From Burkholderia sp. 8Y (GTDB lineage: Bacteria; Pseudomonadota; Gammaproteobacteria; Burkholderiales; Burkholderiaceae), in NCBI RefSeq assembly GCF_902506145.1, contig NZ_LR733520.1, positions 250,580 through 314,579 of the forward strand: 64,000 nucleotides of DNA. Direction: 5' to 3'. The position numbers and the translations under genes are program-made. Shown piece by piece: positions 55,364-64,000 of the stretch. A model generated the notes under the pieces. That model saw nothing but the letters and a program-made list of their open reading frames with translations, made no database searches and had not been told where the DNA came from. The stretch's first letter is position 1. Each line of letters opens with the position of its first letter.

Positions 55364-57022
55364 TCAATCCTCGTGATACACGTTCGATTTGCGCGTGTCC
55401 TTCACGAAAAGCATTCCGATCACGAACGTCGCGAGCGCAATCACCACCGGATACCACAGGCCGGAGTGGATGTCGCCGCGCGCGGCGACGATCGCGAAAG
55501 CCGTCGCTGGCAGAAAGCCGCCGAACCAGCCGTTGCCGATGTGATACGGCAGCGACATCGACGTGTAGCGAATCCGCGCCGGGAACATCTCGACGAGCAT
55601 CGCCGCGATCGGGCCGTAGACCATCGTCACGAAGATCACGAGGATGGTCAGGATCACGATCGCCATCGGCCAGTTGATGAGCGCCGGATCGGCCTTCGCC
55701 GGGTAGCCCGCGCTCTTCAGGGTGCCGGCGAGCGTCTTGTCGAACGCCGCACCTTGCGCCTTGGCGTCGGCGGCCTTGCCGTCGTACGTGTTCACCACCG
55801 TCTCGCCGACCTTGATCTGCGCCAGCGTGCCGGCGGGCGCCGCCACGTTCTCATAATTCAAACCGGCTTTCGACAGCGCACTCTTCGCGATATCGCACGA
55901 CGACGTGAACTTCGACGTGCCCACCGGATTGAACTGAAACGAGCATTCGTCAGGATTGGCGATCACGACGATCGGCGACTTCTGCGTCGCGGCTTCGAGC
56001 GTCGGGTTCGTGTAGTGCGCAAGCGCCTTGAAGAGCGGGAAGAAGCTCAACGCGGCGATCAGGCAGCCCGCCATGATGATCGGCTTGCGTCCGATGCGAT
56101 CCGAGAGCGAACCGAAGAACACGAAAAACGGCGTGCCGATCAGAAGCGCCACGGCGACCATGATGTTCGCGCTGGTGCCGTCCACTTTCAGCGTCTGCGT
56201 GAGGAAGAAGAGCGAGTAAAACTGGCCCGTGTACCACACGACCGCCTGGCCCGCCGTCAGACCGAAGAGCGCGAGCAGCACGATCTTGAGGTTCTTCCAC
56301 TGGCCGAACGCCTCGGTCAGCGGCGCCTTCGAGGTCTTGCCCTCGGACTTGATGCGCTCGAACACCGGCGATTCATGCAGCTTCATGCGAATCCAGACCG
56401 ACACCGCCAGCAGCAGGATCGACACGAGGAAAGGCACGCGCCACGCCCATGCGCCGAACTGCTCTTCGCCGGTCGCCGTTCGCACCGCCAGAATCACGAT
56501 CAGCGAGATGAAGAGGCCGAGCGTCGCGGTCGTCTGAATCCACGCGGTCCACGCGCCGCGCTTGTTCGCGGGCGCGTGCTCGGCCACGTAGGTCGCGGCA
56601 CCGCCGTATTCGCCGCCGAGCGCGAGGCCCTGCAAGAGGCGCATCGCGATGAAGATGATCGGCGCGGCGATGCCTATGGTCGCGTAGCCGGGCAGGAAGC
56701 CGATCAGGAACGTCGAGAGGCCCATGATGACGATCGTCACCAGAAACGTGTACTTGCGGCCGACCATGTCGCCGAGCCGTCCGAACACGATCGCGCCGAA
56801 CGGACGCACCGCGAAGCCCGCCGCGAAGCCGAGCAGCGTGAAGATAAAGCCCGCAGTCGGATTGACGCCCGAGAAAAACGTCTTGCTGATGTAGATCGCG
56901 AGCGAGCCCGCGAGATAGAAGTCGTACCACTCGAACACCGTGCCGAGCGACGAGGCGAAGATGACCTTCCGCTCCTCGTTCGTCATCGGCGCGTGGGAAA
57001 TGCGCCCTTCGACCGTTGCCAT
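55364..57022 (-). CDS. MFS transporter of the MHS (ProP/shikimate-like) family with periplasmic insertion
   Basis: Inner-membrane symporter of 552 aa. MHS marks are ASSLGTVFEWYDFYLAGSLA in helix 1, FGRLGDMVGRKYTFL, and GSLSDRIGRKPIIMAG. An insertion of about 110 residues (336-447) sits in the loop before helix 9 and has two Cys (DECSFQFN, SSCDIAKSA) that could form a disulphide; it would face the periplasm. AAGGAG lies eight bases before ATG 57022. The substrate is unknown. The two-component pair to the right could control it (inference). Confidence 0.9.
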   Translation of the reverse strand: MATVEGRISHAPMTNEERKVIFASSLGTVFEWYDFYLAGSLAIYISKTFFSGVNPTAGFIFTLLGFAAGFAVRPFGAIVFGRLGDMVGRKYTFLVTIVIMGLSTFLIGFLPGYATIGIAAPIIFIAMRLLQGLALGGEYGGAATYVAEHAPANKRGAWTAWIQTTATLGLFISLIVILAVRTATGEEQFGAWAWRVPFLVSILLLAVSVWIRMKLHESPVFERIKSEGKTSKAPLTEAFGQWKNLKIVLLALFGLTAGQAVVWYTGQFYSLFFLTQTLKVDGTSANIMVAVALLIGTPFFVFFGSLSDRIGRKPIIMAGCLIAALSFFPLFKALAHYTNPTLEAATQKSPIVVIANPDECSFQFNPVGTSKFTSSCDIAKSALSKAGLNYENVAAPAGTLAQIKVGETVVNTYDGKAADAKAQGAAFDKTLAGTLKSAGYPAKADPALINWPMAIVILTILVIFVTMVYGPIAAMLVEMFPARIRYTSMSLPYHIGNGWFGGFLPATAFAIVAARGDIHSGLWYPVVIALATFVIGMLFVKDTRKSNVYHED

Positions 57023-57260
57023 GAATCGTCTCCTTAGGTTTTGCGTCTGATTCCCGATTCCATCGGGCCGCAAGGGCGGCACCGGTGCAAGGATTATTGG
57101 AACGAAAACTTACGGCGTTCTGACTCGGAATATTTCGGGTCTTTGCGTGGGTGAATCGACGAAGTTCGGGCAGTTGCTTTCAATCAGCGGCGATCGCGCG
57201 GGAAACCTCGCTCATTTTGCGCGGTCAGAAGGAAGAAGTCCCGCGCTTTGGGGCCCGCGC

Positions 57261-58835
57261 TCAGGGTTTGTCCCGGGCAGGATAAACCCGCTGCAAGCTG
57301 ACGCGGACCAGCGTTCCGGCGAGCCGCGGCGTTTCCTGATAGACGTGATCCTCGATGGCGAGCGTGCCGCCATGTATCGCCGCGATCTCCTTGACGATGG
57401 CGAGCCCGAGCCCGCTGCCGTCGCCTTCACGGCCAAGAATGCGATAGAACCGCTCCACGACGCGCTCGCGCTCGGCCGGCGGAATGCCGAGGCCCGTGTC
57501 TTCCACTTCCACGTGCACGAGATCGGGATTCGTCTCGTCGGTCCGCACGCGCACGGTGATGCGCCCGCCCGACGGCGTGTAGCGGATCGCGTTATCGATC
57601 AGATTCGAAAGCATCTCGCGCAGCATCACCGCATTGCCTTCCACTTCGACCGGAAACGGCGGCTCCTCGTAGCCGATGTCCATGCGCTTCGCGAGCGCGG
57701 CCTGCACCCAGTCGCGCACGGCAAGACGCGCCAGATCCGTCAACTCGACCTGCGAGAAAATCTGCCCGTTCGCGCGATTCTCGGCGCGGGCAAGCGCGAG
57801 CAACTGCGTGACGAGCCGCGCCGCGTGCTCGGAACTGGTCGCGATCTGTTCGAGCGAACGCTGCACTTCGTTCGACACGTCCTGGCGCAGCGCGAGTTCC
57901 GCCTGCATACGCAGGCCGGCGAGCGGCGTTTTCATCTGATGCGCGGCATCGGCGATAAAGCGTTTCTGGAACTCCATGTTCTGCTCGAGCCGCGTGAGCA
58001 GGTCGTTGAACGATGCGACGAGCGGCGCGATTTCAGGCGGCGCGCGACCGGCTTCGAGCGGCGAGAGATCGTCGGGGCGGCGAGCGCGGATATTCGACTG
58101 CAGCGCGTGCAGCGGCGCGAGCCCGCGCGAAAGCCCGAACCAGACGAGCACGATGGCGAGCGGCAGGATCACGAACTGCGGCAGGATCACGCCCTTGATG
58201 ATGTCGTTGGCAAGCTGGCTGCGCTTGTCGAGCGTCTCGGCCACTTGCACGAGCACCGGCTGCGCGTTTTCGGCATCGCGCCCGGGCAGGTCCACGGTGG
58301 TGTACGCAACGCGGATGTCGTTGCCGCGCAGCACGTCGTCCCTGAACTCAACGATGCCGGGCTGCGGGCGGTCGTCCTCGTGCGGCAGCGGCATGTCGCG
58401 GTCGCCGCTCACCAGTTCGCCGCGCGTGCCGAGCACCTGGAAGAACACGCTATCGACGTTGTCGGCGCGCAGAAAATCGCGTGTTGCGTCGGGCAGGCGC
58501 AGTTCCGCGACGCCGTTGACCGGCTGAATCTGCCGCGCGATGACGTAGGTATCGGCTTCGAGCGCGCGGTCGAACGGTCCGTTCGCGATGGACTTCGCGA
58601 CCAGATAGGTCACGGCAATGCTCATCGGCCAGAGCAGCAGAAGCGGCGCGAGCATCCAGTCGAGAATCTCGCCGAAGAGCGAACGTGGATGCGTCTCGCT
58701 GTCCGGTTCGAGTTCATCGGGCGGGGCGAACGGATTGGCATAGCGTGCATCGCGCTGCGCGTCCGAATCCGCGGTGGCGGGCGGCGGCGTGCGCGGCGGC
58801 TCGTCTGCGCGCTTGCGGGAAACAGACGACGCCAT
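57261..58835 (-). CDS. Sensor histidine kinase, TctE/QseC-like
   Basis: Membrane sensor of 524 aa. Residues 1-60 are a Pro/Asp-rich cytoplasmic tail, then a first helix (MLAPLLLLWPMSIAVTYLVA) and a periplasmic sensor of about 140 residues (TctE N-terminal-like, 80-215). A second helix (VILPLAIVLVWFGLS), HAMP-like linker, H-box ADAAHQMKTPLAGLRMQ near 290 and the ATPase domain (N-box LSNLIDNAIRYTP, G1 VEDTGLGIP, G2 GDGSGLGLAIV) follow. It lies 12 bases after the response-regulator gene. Confidence 0.93.
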   Translation of the reverse strand: MASSVSRKRADEPPRTPPPATADSDAQRDARYANPFAPPDELEPDSETHPRSLFGEILDWMLAPLLLLWPMSIAVTYLVAKSIANGPFDRALEADTYVIARQIQPVNGVAELRLPDATRDFLRADNVDSVFFQVLGTRGELVSGDRDMPLPHEDDRPQPGIVEFRDDVLRGNDIRVAYTTVDLPGRDAENAQPVLVQVAETLDKRSQLANDIIKGVILPQFVILPLAIVLVWFGLSRGLAPLHALQSNIRARRPDDLSPLEAGRAPPEIAPLVASFNDLLTRLEQNMEFQKRFIADAAHQMKTPLAGLRMQAELALRQDVSNEVQRSLEQIATSSEHAARLVTQLLALARAENRANGQIFSQVELTDLARLAVRDWVQAALAKRMDIGYEEPPFPVEVEGNAVMLREMLSNLIDNAIRYTPSGGRITVRVRTDETNPDLVHVEVEDTGLGIPPAERERVVERFYRILGREGDGSGLGLAIVKEIAAIHGGTLAIEDHVYQETPRLAGTLVRVSLQRVYPARDKP

Positions 58836-58847
58836 GCGTGGCCTGCC

Positions 58848-59564
58848 TTAGTGATGTCCCGGCATCGACGCGCTCGCGGCCGGTCCGGACGCGCCGTTCG
58901 ACGCCTTTTCCAGCGTATAGCCTAGACCGCGCACAGTGATGATGCGCGCGCCGCTCGGCTCGATCTTCTTGCGCAGCCGGTGTACGTAGACTTCGATCGC
59001 GTTGTTGCTGACTTCCTCGCCCCATTCGCACAGGTGATTGACGAGCTGTTCCTTCGACACGAGCCGCCCGATCCGCTGAAGCAGCACTTCGAGCACGCCC
59101 AGCTCGCGCGCCGACAGGTCGATCACCTGATCGCCGATATGCGCGATGCGCCCGACCTGATCGAACGCGAGCGAGCCGTGCCTCACGACGGTCGGCCCGC
59201 CGCCCGCGCCGCGCCGCGTGAGCGCCCGCACGCGCGCTTCGAGTTCGTTGAGCGCGAAAGGCTTGGCCATATAGTCGTCGGCGCCGAGATCGAGGCCCTT
59301 CACGCGCTCGTCGACGCTGTCGGCGGCGGTCAGGATCAGCACGGGCATCTGCGAATTGCGCGCGCGCAGCCGGCGCAGCACTTCGAGGCCGGGCATGAGC
59401 GGCAGCCCGAGATCGAGGATGAGCAGGTCGAACGGCTGGAGGCTCAGCGCGGTGTCGGCTTCGACGCCATGCTTCACATGGTCGACGGCGTATCCCGATT
59501 GGCGGAGTGATCGGACGAGGCCGTCCGCGAGTATGCTGTCGTCTTCGGCAATGAGGATTCGCAT
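58848..59564 (-). CDS. OmpR-family response regulator, TctD-like
   Basis: Two-component regulator of 238 aa. Receiver domain MRILIAEDDSILADGLVRS with phospho-Asp in LLILDLGLPLMPG (Asp51) and Lys in MAKPF. The C-terminal winged helix contains SARELGVLEVLLQRIGRLV, NNAIEVYVHRLRKKIEP and VRGLGYTLEKA. The start at 59564 is set by the receiver N-terminus; the longer frame is not receiver-like. The stimulus is unknown; carboxylates are likely from the TctE type (inference). Confidence 0.95.
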   Translation of the reverse strand: MRILIAEDDSILADGLVRSLRQSGYAVDHVKHGVEADTALSLQPFDLLILDLGLPLMPGLEVLRRLRARNSQMPVLILTAADSVDERVKGLDLGADDYMAKPFALNELEARVRALTRRGAGGGPTVVRHGSLAFDQVGRIAHIGDQVIDLSARELGVLEVLLQRIGRLVSKEQLVNHLCEWGEEVSNNAIEVYVHRLRKKIEPSGARIITVRGLGYTLEKASNGASGPAASASMPGHH

Positions 59565-59699
59565 CGTCTGTGCGCCTGATGCGCAGTTGCGCATCGCATT
59601 GCCGGCACCGCATTTCGCCCGGCGCGGCGGTCTCCAGGTGTTATGCGGTTTTTGCGCGGTTCGGGCGACGTGGAAAAACGCCACGCCGCCCAATCGGGC

Positions 59700-59728
59700 T
59701 TGCAAAAACTACTGTTTTTTTATACAGT
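59700..59728 (+). promoter_or_regulatory. recA promoter (-35 TTGCAA, -10 TACAGT)
   Basis: TTGCAA at 59700-59705 and TACAGT at 59723-59728 are 17 bases apart, 100 bases before the recA ATG. The LexA box overlaps the -10, as expected for SOS repression. Confidence 0.7.
59712..59727. promoter_or_regulatory. LexA (SOS) box of recA
   Basis: CTGT-N8-ACAG (CTGTTTTTTTATACAG), a perfect match to the core LexA consensus used in beta- and gammaproteobacteria. Confidence 0.92.
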
Positions 59729-59828
59729 GTCTGCATCTGTGCGAAAAGCGGGTGAAAGCAGGCGAAAGCCGCATTCCGGCCCACGCGCACAAGCCTCAGA
59801 CGCCGTTCATCATAGCAAAGGACGATTC

Positions 59829-60899
59829 ATGGAAGAAAGCAAGAAAGGCCCGGCTGGCATGACTGCGGAAAAGAGCAAGGCGCTGGCCGCCGCGCTCTCG
59901 CAGATCGAAAAGCAATTCGGCAAAGGGTCGATCATGCGGCTCGGCGCGGGTGAGGCGGTCGAAGACATTCAGGTCGTGTCGACCGGCTCGCTCGGACTGG
60001 ATATCGCGCTCGGCGTGGGCGGCTTGCCGCGCGGCCGCGTCGTCGAAATCTACGGTCCGGAATCGTCGGGCAAGACCACGCTCACGCTGCAGGTGATCGC
60101 CGAGATGCAGAAGCTCGGCGGCACGGCGGCGTTCATCGACGCGGAACACGCGCTCGACGTGCAATACGCGCAGAAGCTCGGCGTGAACGCGCAGGAACTG
60201 CTGATCTCGCAGCCGGACACCGGCGAGCAGGCGCTCGAAATCGCGGACGCGCTGGTGCGCTCCGGCTCCATCGACATGATCGTCATCGACTCCGTCGCGG
60301 CGCTCGTGCCGAAGGCGGAAATCGAAGGCGAAATGGGCGACTCGCTGCCGGGCCTGCAAGCCCGTCTGATGTCGCAGGCGCTCCGCAAGCTCACCGGCAC
60401 CATCAAGCGCACGAACTGCCTCGTCATCTTCATCAACCAGATCCGCATGAAGATCGGCGTGATGTTCGGCAACCCGGAAACCACCACGGGCGGTAACGCG
60501 CTGAAGTTCTACTCGTCGGTGCGTCTGGACATTCGCCGTATCGGTTCGATCAAGAAGAACGACGAAGTGATCGGCAACGAAACGCGCGTGAAGGTCGTGA
60601 AGAACAAGGTGTCGCCGCCGTTCCGCGAAGCCATCTTCGACATTCTGTACGGCGAGGGCATTTCGCGTCAGGGTGAAATCATCGACCTGGGCGTGCAAGC
60701 CAAGCTCGTGGACAAGGCGGGCGCGTGGTACAGCTATAACGGCGATCGCATCGGTCAGGGCAAGGACAACGCGCGGGAATTCCTGCGCGAGAACCCGGAC
60801 ATCGCGCGCGAGATCGAAAACAAGATCCGCGAATCGCTCGGTGTGGCGGCGATGGCGGACAGTGTCGCCACGGGCGCAGCGGTAGCGGGCGACGAATAA
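59829..60899 (+). CDS. recA: Recombinase A
   Basis: Strand-exchange ATPase and SOS co-protease. The 356-aa protein begins [19 protein letters not shown]. Walker [11 protein letters not shown] lies near residue 78, with the core [29 protein letters not shown] and the DNA-binding loop L2 around [28 protein letters not shown] lies six bases before ATG 59829. It is controlled by the LexA box upstream, and recX follows 19 bases later. Confidence 0.98.
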   Translation: MEESKKGPAGMTAEKSKALAAALSQIEKQFGKGSIMRLGAGEAVEDIQVVSTGSLGLDIALGVGGLPRGRVVEIYGPESSGKTTLTLQVIAEMQKLGGTAAFIDAEHALDVQYAQKLGVNAQELLISQPDTGEQALEIADALVRSGSIDMIVIDSVAALVPKAEIEGEMGDSLPGLQARLMSQALRKLTGTIKRTNCLVIFINQIRMKIGVMFGNPETTTGGNALKFYSSVRLDIRRIGSIKKNDEVIGNETRVKVVKNKVSPPFREAIFDILYGEGISRQGEIIDLGVQAKLVDKAGAWYSYNGDRIGQGKDNAREFLRENPDIAREIENKIRESLGVAAMADSVATGAAVAGDE

Positions 60900-60918
60900 G
60901 CGTCCCGCCGCACGCTCG

Positions 60919-62124
60919 ATGTTCAAGCGCCGGTTCGGATCGAAGGCTGGCAACGCCGAGTTTCGGCGGAGCGGTGCCGGTCGGTCCGACGGCGCGCGCG
61001 AATCTGATGACGATGCTGCTTCCGAGCTCACTGCGCGTAGCGCCGATGGGCACGGCGAGAGTTCCGATCGTTACGAACGCAGCAGCGAACGACGCGAGGG
61101 ATCGACCAAGTCACGCTGGTCCACTCGCAGCACCCCATCACGCGCCGACGCGAAGCCATTCGCGCCGGCGCGTGCTGTTTCTGAAACCGTTTCTGAAACC
61201 GCGCGAGCACTGCCAAACGATCGCGAGCGGCCGCAACTAACACCGGAGAGACCTGCGAACGCCGGATCGCCGCGCGCAGTGGCGAAAACGTTAGAGACCG
61301 CGCGCGGCAAGCGCCATACGGATTCGAGCGACCCAGCGCGCGCCGCACATCAGGCGTTGCCATCGCAAGAACCCGACCGCGCCGCACGTCTCGCGAAGGC
61401 GCGCTCGCTTCTCGAGCAGGCCACAACGCATCCCGCCCCGCATCCCGCCACGAAAAGCGACGCGCCGCCAAAGACGCCGGAAGCCGGTTTCCCCGACGAG
61501 CGCGCCGATCCTTTCTCGAATCCCTTCGAAGACGCCGATCCGTTCGAGCCGTTCGAGCAATGTGCTCCCGCCGCCGCGCCGGAACCACAAGGACACTCGG
61601 CCTACAGCCGCTCGACCGAACGCCCGCGCAAGGCACCGGACGCGAACAATCCAAGACGACCTCAACGCTCGCTAAAAGGCCGCGCGCTCGCTTACCTTTC
61701 GCGCCGCGAATACAGTCGCGCGGAACTGTCGCGCAAGCTGCGTCCGTACGTGCAGGAAGCCGACTCGCTCGAAAGCACGCTCGACAGCCTGGAACGCGAC
61801 GGCTGGCTGTCCAACGAGCGTTTCGTGGAGAGCGTCGTTCATCGGCGGGCGGCGCGCATGGGCGGGAGCCGCATCATCAACGAGCTGAAGCGCCATGCGG
61901 TCGGAGAGGCGCTCATCGGCGAGACGGCGGACAAGCTCGCACAGACTGAAACCGCACGCGCTCAGGCTGTCTGGGAAAAGAAGTACGGCGTCGTGCCCGA
62001 GACGCCCGCCGAGCGCGCAAAGCAGGCGCGCTTTCTTGCGGCGCGCGGTTTCTCGGCCAGCACGATTGGAAAGATCCTGAAAGGCGGCGAGGAAGACTGG
62101 ACGGACGAACCCATCGACGACTGA
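60919..62124 (+). CDS. recX: RecX regulatory protein with a long disordered N-terminal extension
   Basis: RecA inhibitor. The family core is the last about 151 residues, from SLKGRALAYLSRREYSRAEL (residue 251, base 61669) to GFSASTIGKILKGGEE. Residues 1-250 are Ser/Arg/Pro/Ala/Glu-rich, low-complexity and likely disordered; RecX is normally about 150-160 aa. There is no other ATG before the core, so either the extension is translated from ATG 60919, 19 bases after recA, or an internal GTG/TTG start is used. The 250-codon frame is unbroken, though its GC bias makes that weak proof. Confidence 0.85.
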   Translation: MFKRRFGSKAGNAEFRRSGAGRSDGARESDDDAASELTARSADGHGESSDRYERSSERREGSTKSRWSTRSTPSRADAKPFAPARAVSETVSETARALPNDRERPQLTPERPANAGSPRAVAKTLETARGKRHTDSSDPARAAHQALPSQEPDRAARLAKARSLLEQATTHPAPHPATKSDAPPKTPEAGFPDERADPFSNPFEDADPFEPFEQCAPAAAPEPQGHSAYSRSTERPRKAPDANNPRRPQRSLKGRALAYLSRREYSRAELSRKLRPYVQEADSLESTLDSLERDGWLSNERFVESVVHRRAARMGGSRIINELKRHAVGEALIGETADKLAQTETARAQAVWEKKYGVVPETPAERAKQARFLAARGFSASTIGKILKGGEEDWTDEPIDD

Positions 62125-62258
62125 CCTTCCCGATTCATGGCACTCCGGCACGCGCGACAGCCCGCGCGCCGCCGCCCGCCATTCATCAGGCGCATGCGCG
62201 GCCTCTGATACTCGCTATGCTAAAATTCAACGGTTTCCCCCGTTCCGGCTTGAGCCCC

Positions 62259-62885
62259 ATGCCTCTTTCTCCGCCCGTTTCCCGACAGTTGCGCCATCGT
62301 CGCGCGATTCGGCTGGAAGCGTTCGAGCGGGACGACGGTCTGTGGGACATCGAAGCCTGTCTAACCGATGACAAGCCGCGCGACTTTCCGCTCGCGGCGG
62401 GCGTCCGGCCGCAAGGCCTGCCGATCCATGAACTCTGGCTGCGCATCACCATCGACCGCAAGCTCACCATCGTCGACGCCGAGGCGTCGTCGGAGTGGGC
62501 GCCGTACGCGGGGTTGTGCGCCGAGTCGAACTCCGCGTATCGCGCACTCATCGGACTCAATCTGCTTCAGAATTTTCGTCGCGAAGCCGGCGCGCGCCTG
62601 CGCGGAACGGCAGGCTGCACGCATCTCACCGAGCTGTGCGCCGTCTTGCCGACTGCGGCTATTCAAGCCTTCTCCGGCGAAGTGTGGTCCATCGAAAGCG
62701 GCAGTCCTTTTGCGCAAGCCCATGCGGACTCATCGGCAGCTCAGCCGCCGTTCCAGCTCGGCCGCTGCCACGCGCTGCGCTTCGATGGCCCGGCCGTGCG
62801 CGAGTACTATCCGCGCTGGCTCGGCTATGAGCCATCCCGGCCGGAAAGCCGGAGCGACGCGCAACACGAAGGGCCCGACACCTGA
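62259..62885 (+). CDS. DUF2889 domain protein, function unknown
   Basis: Cytoplasmic 208-aa protein with the DUF2889 pattern: [40 protein letters not shown], and [19 protein letters not shown]. The frame extends to 62217, but TAAAAT at 62220-62225 looks like a -10 element there, so ATG 62259 ([10 protein letters not shown]) is chosen. The recX-DUF2889-sucC order is usual in Burkholderia; the role is unknown. Confidence 0.82.
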   Translation: MPLSPPVSRQLRHRRAIRLEAFERDDGLWDIEACLTDDKPRDFPLAAGVRPQGLPIHELWLRITIDRKLTIVDAEASSEWAPYAGLCAESNSAYRALIGLNLLQNFRREAGARLRGTAGCTHLTELCAVLPTAAIQAFSGEVWSIESGSPFAQAHADSSAAQPPFQLGRCHALRFDGPAVREYYPRWLGYEPSRPESRSDAQHEGPDT

Positions 62886-63001
62886 CACGCTCGCCCGCCC
62901 AACGCGGAACGCGCCCGGCAACGGACAAGAATCAAACAATCAGCGGTTCAAGCAATTCGAATCAGAAGTTCACTCCAACTCTCAGACTGAAGGAATCACG
63001 C

Positions 63002-64000
63002 ATGAAGATTCACGAGTACCAGGGTAAGGAAATCCTGCGGAAATTCGGCGTCGCGGTCCCGCGCGGCAAACCGGTGTTCTCGGTGGATGATGCGGTCAAA
63101 GCCGCGGAAGAGCTGGGCGGCCCGGTCTGGGTCGTCAAGGCGCAGATCCACGCGGGCGGTCGCGGCAAGGGCGGCGGCGTGAAGGTCGCGAAGTCGATCG
63201 AGCAAGTCCGCGAATACGCGAACCAGATCCTCGGCATGCAGCTCGTCACGCACCAGACCGGCCCGGAAGGCCAGAAGGTGAACCGCCTGCTGATCGAAGA
63301 AGGCGCGGACATCAAGAAGGAACTGTACGTCGGCCTCGTGCTCGACCGCGTTTCGCAGAAGATCGTCGTGATGGCGTCCAGCGAAGGCGGCATGGACATC
63401 GAAGAAGTCGCGGAAAAGACGCCTGAGCTGCTGCACAAGTTCGCCGTCGAGCCGTCGACCGGTCTGCAAGACAAGGACGCGGACGACCTCGCGCGCAAGA
63501 TCGGCATTCCGGACGCATCGATTCCGCAAGCGCGCGCAATCCTGCAAGGCCTGTACAAGGCGTTCTACGAAACCGACGCATCGCTCGCGGAAATCAATCC
63601 GCTGATCGTGACCGGCGACGGCAAGGTGATCGCGCTCGACGCCAAGTTCAACTTCGACGCCAACGCGCTGTTCCGTCATCCGGAAATCGTCGCGTATCGC
63701 GATCTGGACGAAGAAGATCCGGCGGAAGTGGAAGCGTCGAAGTTCGACCTTGCTTACATCTCGCTCGACGGCAACATCGGCTGTCTCGTGAACGGCGCGG
63801 GCCTCGCGATGGCGACCATGGACACCATCAAGCTGTTCGGCGGCGAGCCGGCGAACTTCCTCGACGTCGGCGGAGGAGCCACGACCGAGAAGGTCACCGA
63901 AGCCTTCAAGCTGATGCTGAAGAACCCGAACCTGAAGGCAATTCTGGTGAACATCTTCGGCGGCATCATGCGCTGCGACGTGATCGCGGAAGGCGTGATC
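63002..64000 (+). CDS. sucC: Succinyl-CoA synthetase beta subunit (3' truncated by window edge)
   Basis: TCA-cycle enzyme, ADP-forming; the beta chain holds the ATP-grasp and nucleotide site. It begins [20 protein letters not shown], with AAGGA about eight bases upstream. Visible are [12 protein letters not shown] (ATP-grasp loop), [29 protein letters not shown] and [20 protein letters not shown]. The last visible residues are [15 protein letters not shown]. About 333 of the usual 388 residues lie inside the window. Confidence 0.98.
   Translation, partial: MKIHEYQGKEILRKFGVAVPRGKPVFSVDDAVKAAEELGGPVWVVKAQIHAGGRGKGGGVKVAKSIEQVREYANQILGMQLVTHQTGPEGQKVNRLLIEEGADIKKELYVGLVLDRVSQKIVVMASSEGGMDIEEVAEKTPELLHKFAVEPSTGLQDKDADDLARKIGIPDASIPQARAILQGLYKAFYETDASLAEINPLIVTGDGKVIALDAKFNFDANALFRHPEIVAYRDLDEEDPAEVEASKFDLAYISLDGNIGCLVNGAGLAMATMDTIKLFGGEPANFLDVGGGATTEKVTEAFKLMLKNPNLKAILVNIFGGIMRCDVIAEGVI

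Overview
The window reads as a chromosomal segment of a GC-rich betaproteobacterium of the family Burkholderiaceae, most like Burkholderia, Paraburkholderia or Caballeronia. This rests on protein families and gene order (glyQ-glyS-gmhB-plsC, corC/ybeY/phoH/miaB, folK-dNK-panB, pcnB-HAD-hda/purM, miaA-mutL, recA-recX-DUF2889-sucC). The sequence alone does not fix genus or species. Most genes are housekeeping genes. No transposase, integrase, phage gene, CRISPR array or rRNA was seen, and there is one tRNA gene.

Layout. 1-3.8 kb: the 3' end of a pabB-pabC fusion, then a D-galactonate dehydratase divergent from its probable GntR/FadR-type regulator, then glyoxalase I. 3.8-9.3 kb: a minus-strand block glyQ-glyS-gmhB-plsC-(M48 peptidase). 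9.3-20.4 kb: an accessory block between glyQ and lnt. It holds a TPR/GT-B glycosyltransferase, a family 2 glycosyltransferase, a complete type I secretion system (ABC transporter, HlyD-type fusion protein, TolC-type channel) and a large repeat protein that is probably its cargo. 20.4-28.7 kb: lnt, corC, chaC, ybeY, phoH, miaB, glpK. 28.9-41.1 kb: small lipoprotein, gamma-glutamyltransferase, MFS transporter, ferritin-like protein, FMN-type protein, RhlE helicase, hemolysin-III protein, two c-type cytochromes, CopD-like protein. 41.2-50.8 kb: panB, deoxynucleoside kinase, folK, pcnB, HAD phosphatase, hda, purM, miaA, mutL. 50.9-55.3 kb: DedA, GlsB-like protein, small lipoproteins, NlpD-like protein, BamE-like lipoprotein, zinc-ribbon protein, a gene-poor stretch and tRNA-Met(CAT). 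55.4-64 kb: MHS-type transporter, TctE/TctD-like two-component pair, recA with a perfect LexA box, recX with a very long N-terminal extension, a DUF2889 protein and the start of sucC.

The most interesting part is the 9.6-20.3 kb block. The transporter, adaptor and channel genes overlap or nearly touch, and the repeat protein follows 118 bases later, so they look like one operon. The repeat protein (847 aa) has no RTX calcium-binding nonapeptides. It carries Gly/Asn-rich beta-solenoid-like repeats, three copies of a larger module (the last truncated), 20 N-X-S/T sequons by hand count and a single cysteine. Two glycosyltransferase genes sit immediately beside it. I infer a dedicated non-RTX type I secretion adhesin or biofilm-matrix protein, possibly glycosylated in the cytoplasm before export. 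Secretion is well supported by context; glycosylation is a hypothesis.

Many start sites were moved inward from the longest frame using ribosome-binding sites, signal peptides, neighbour overlap and family N-termini; each entry says so where it matters.
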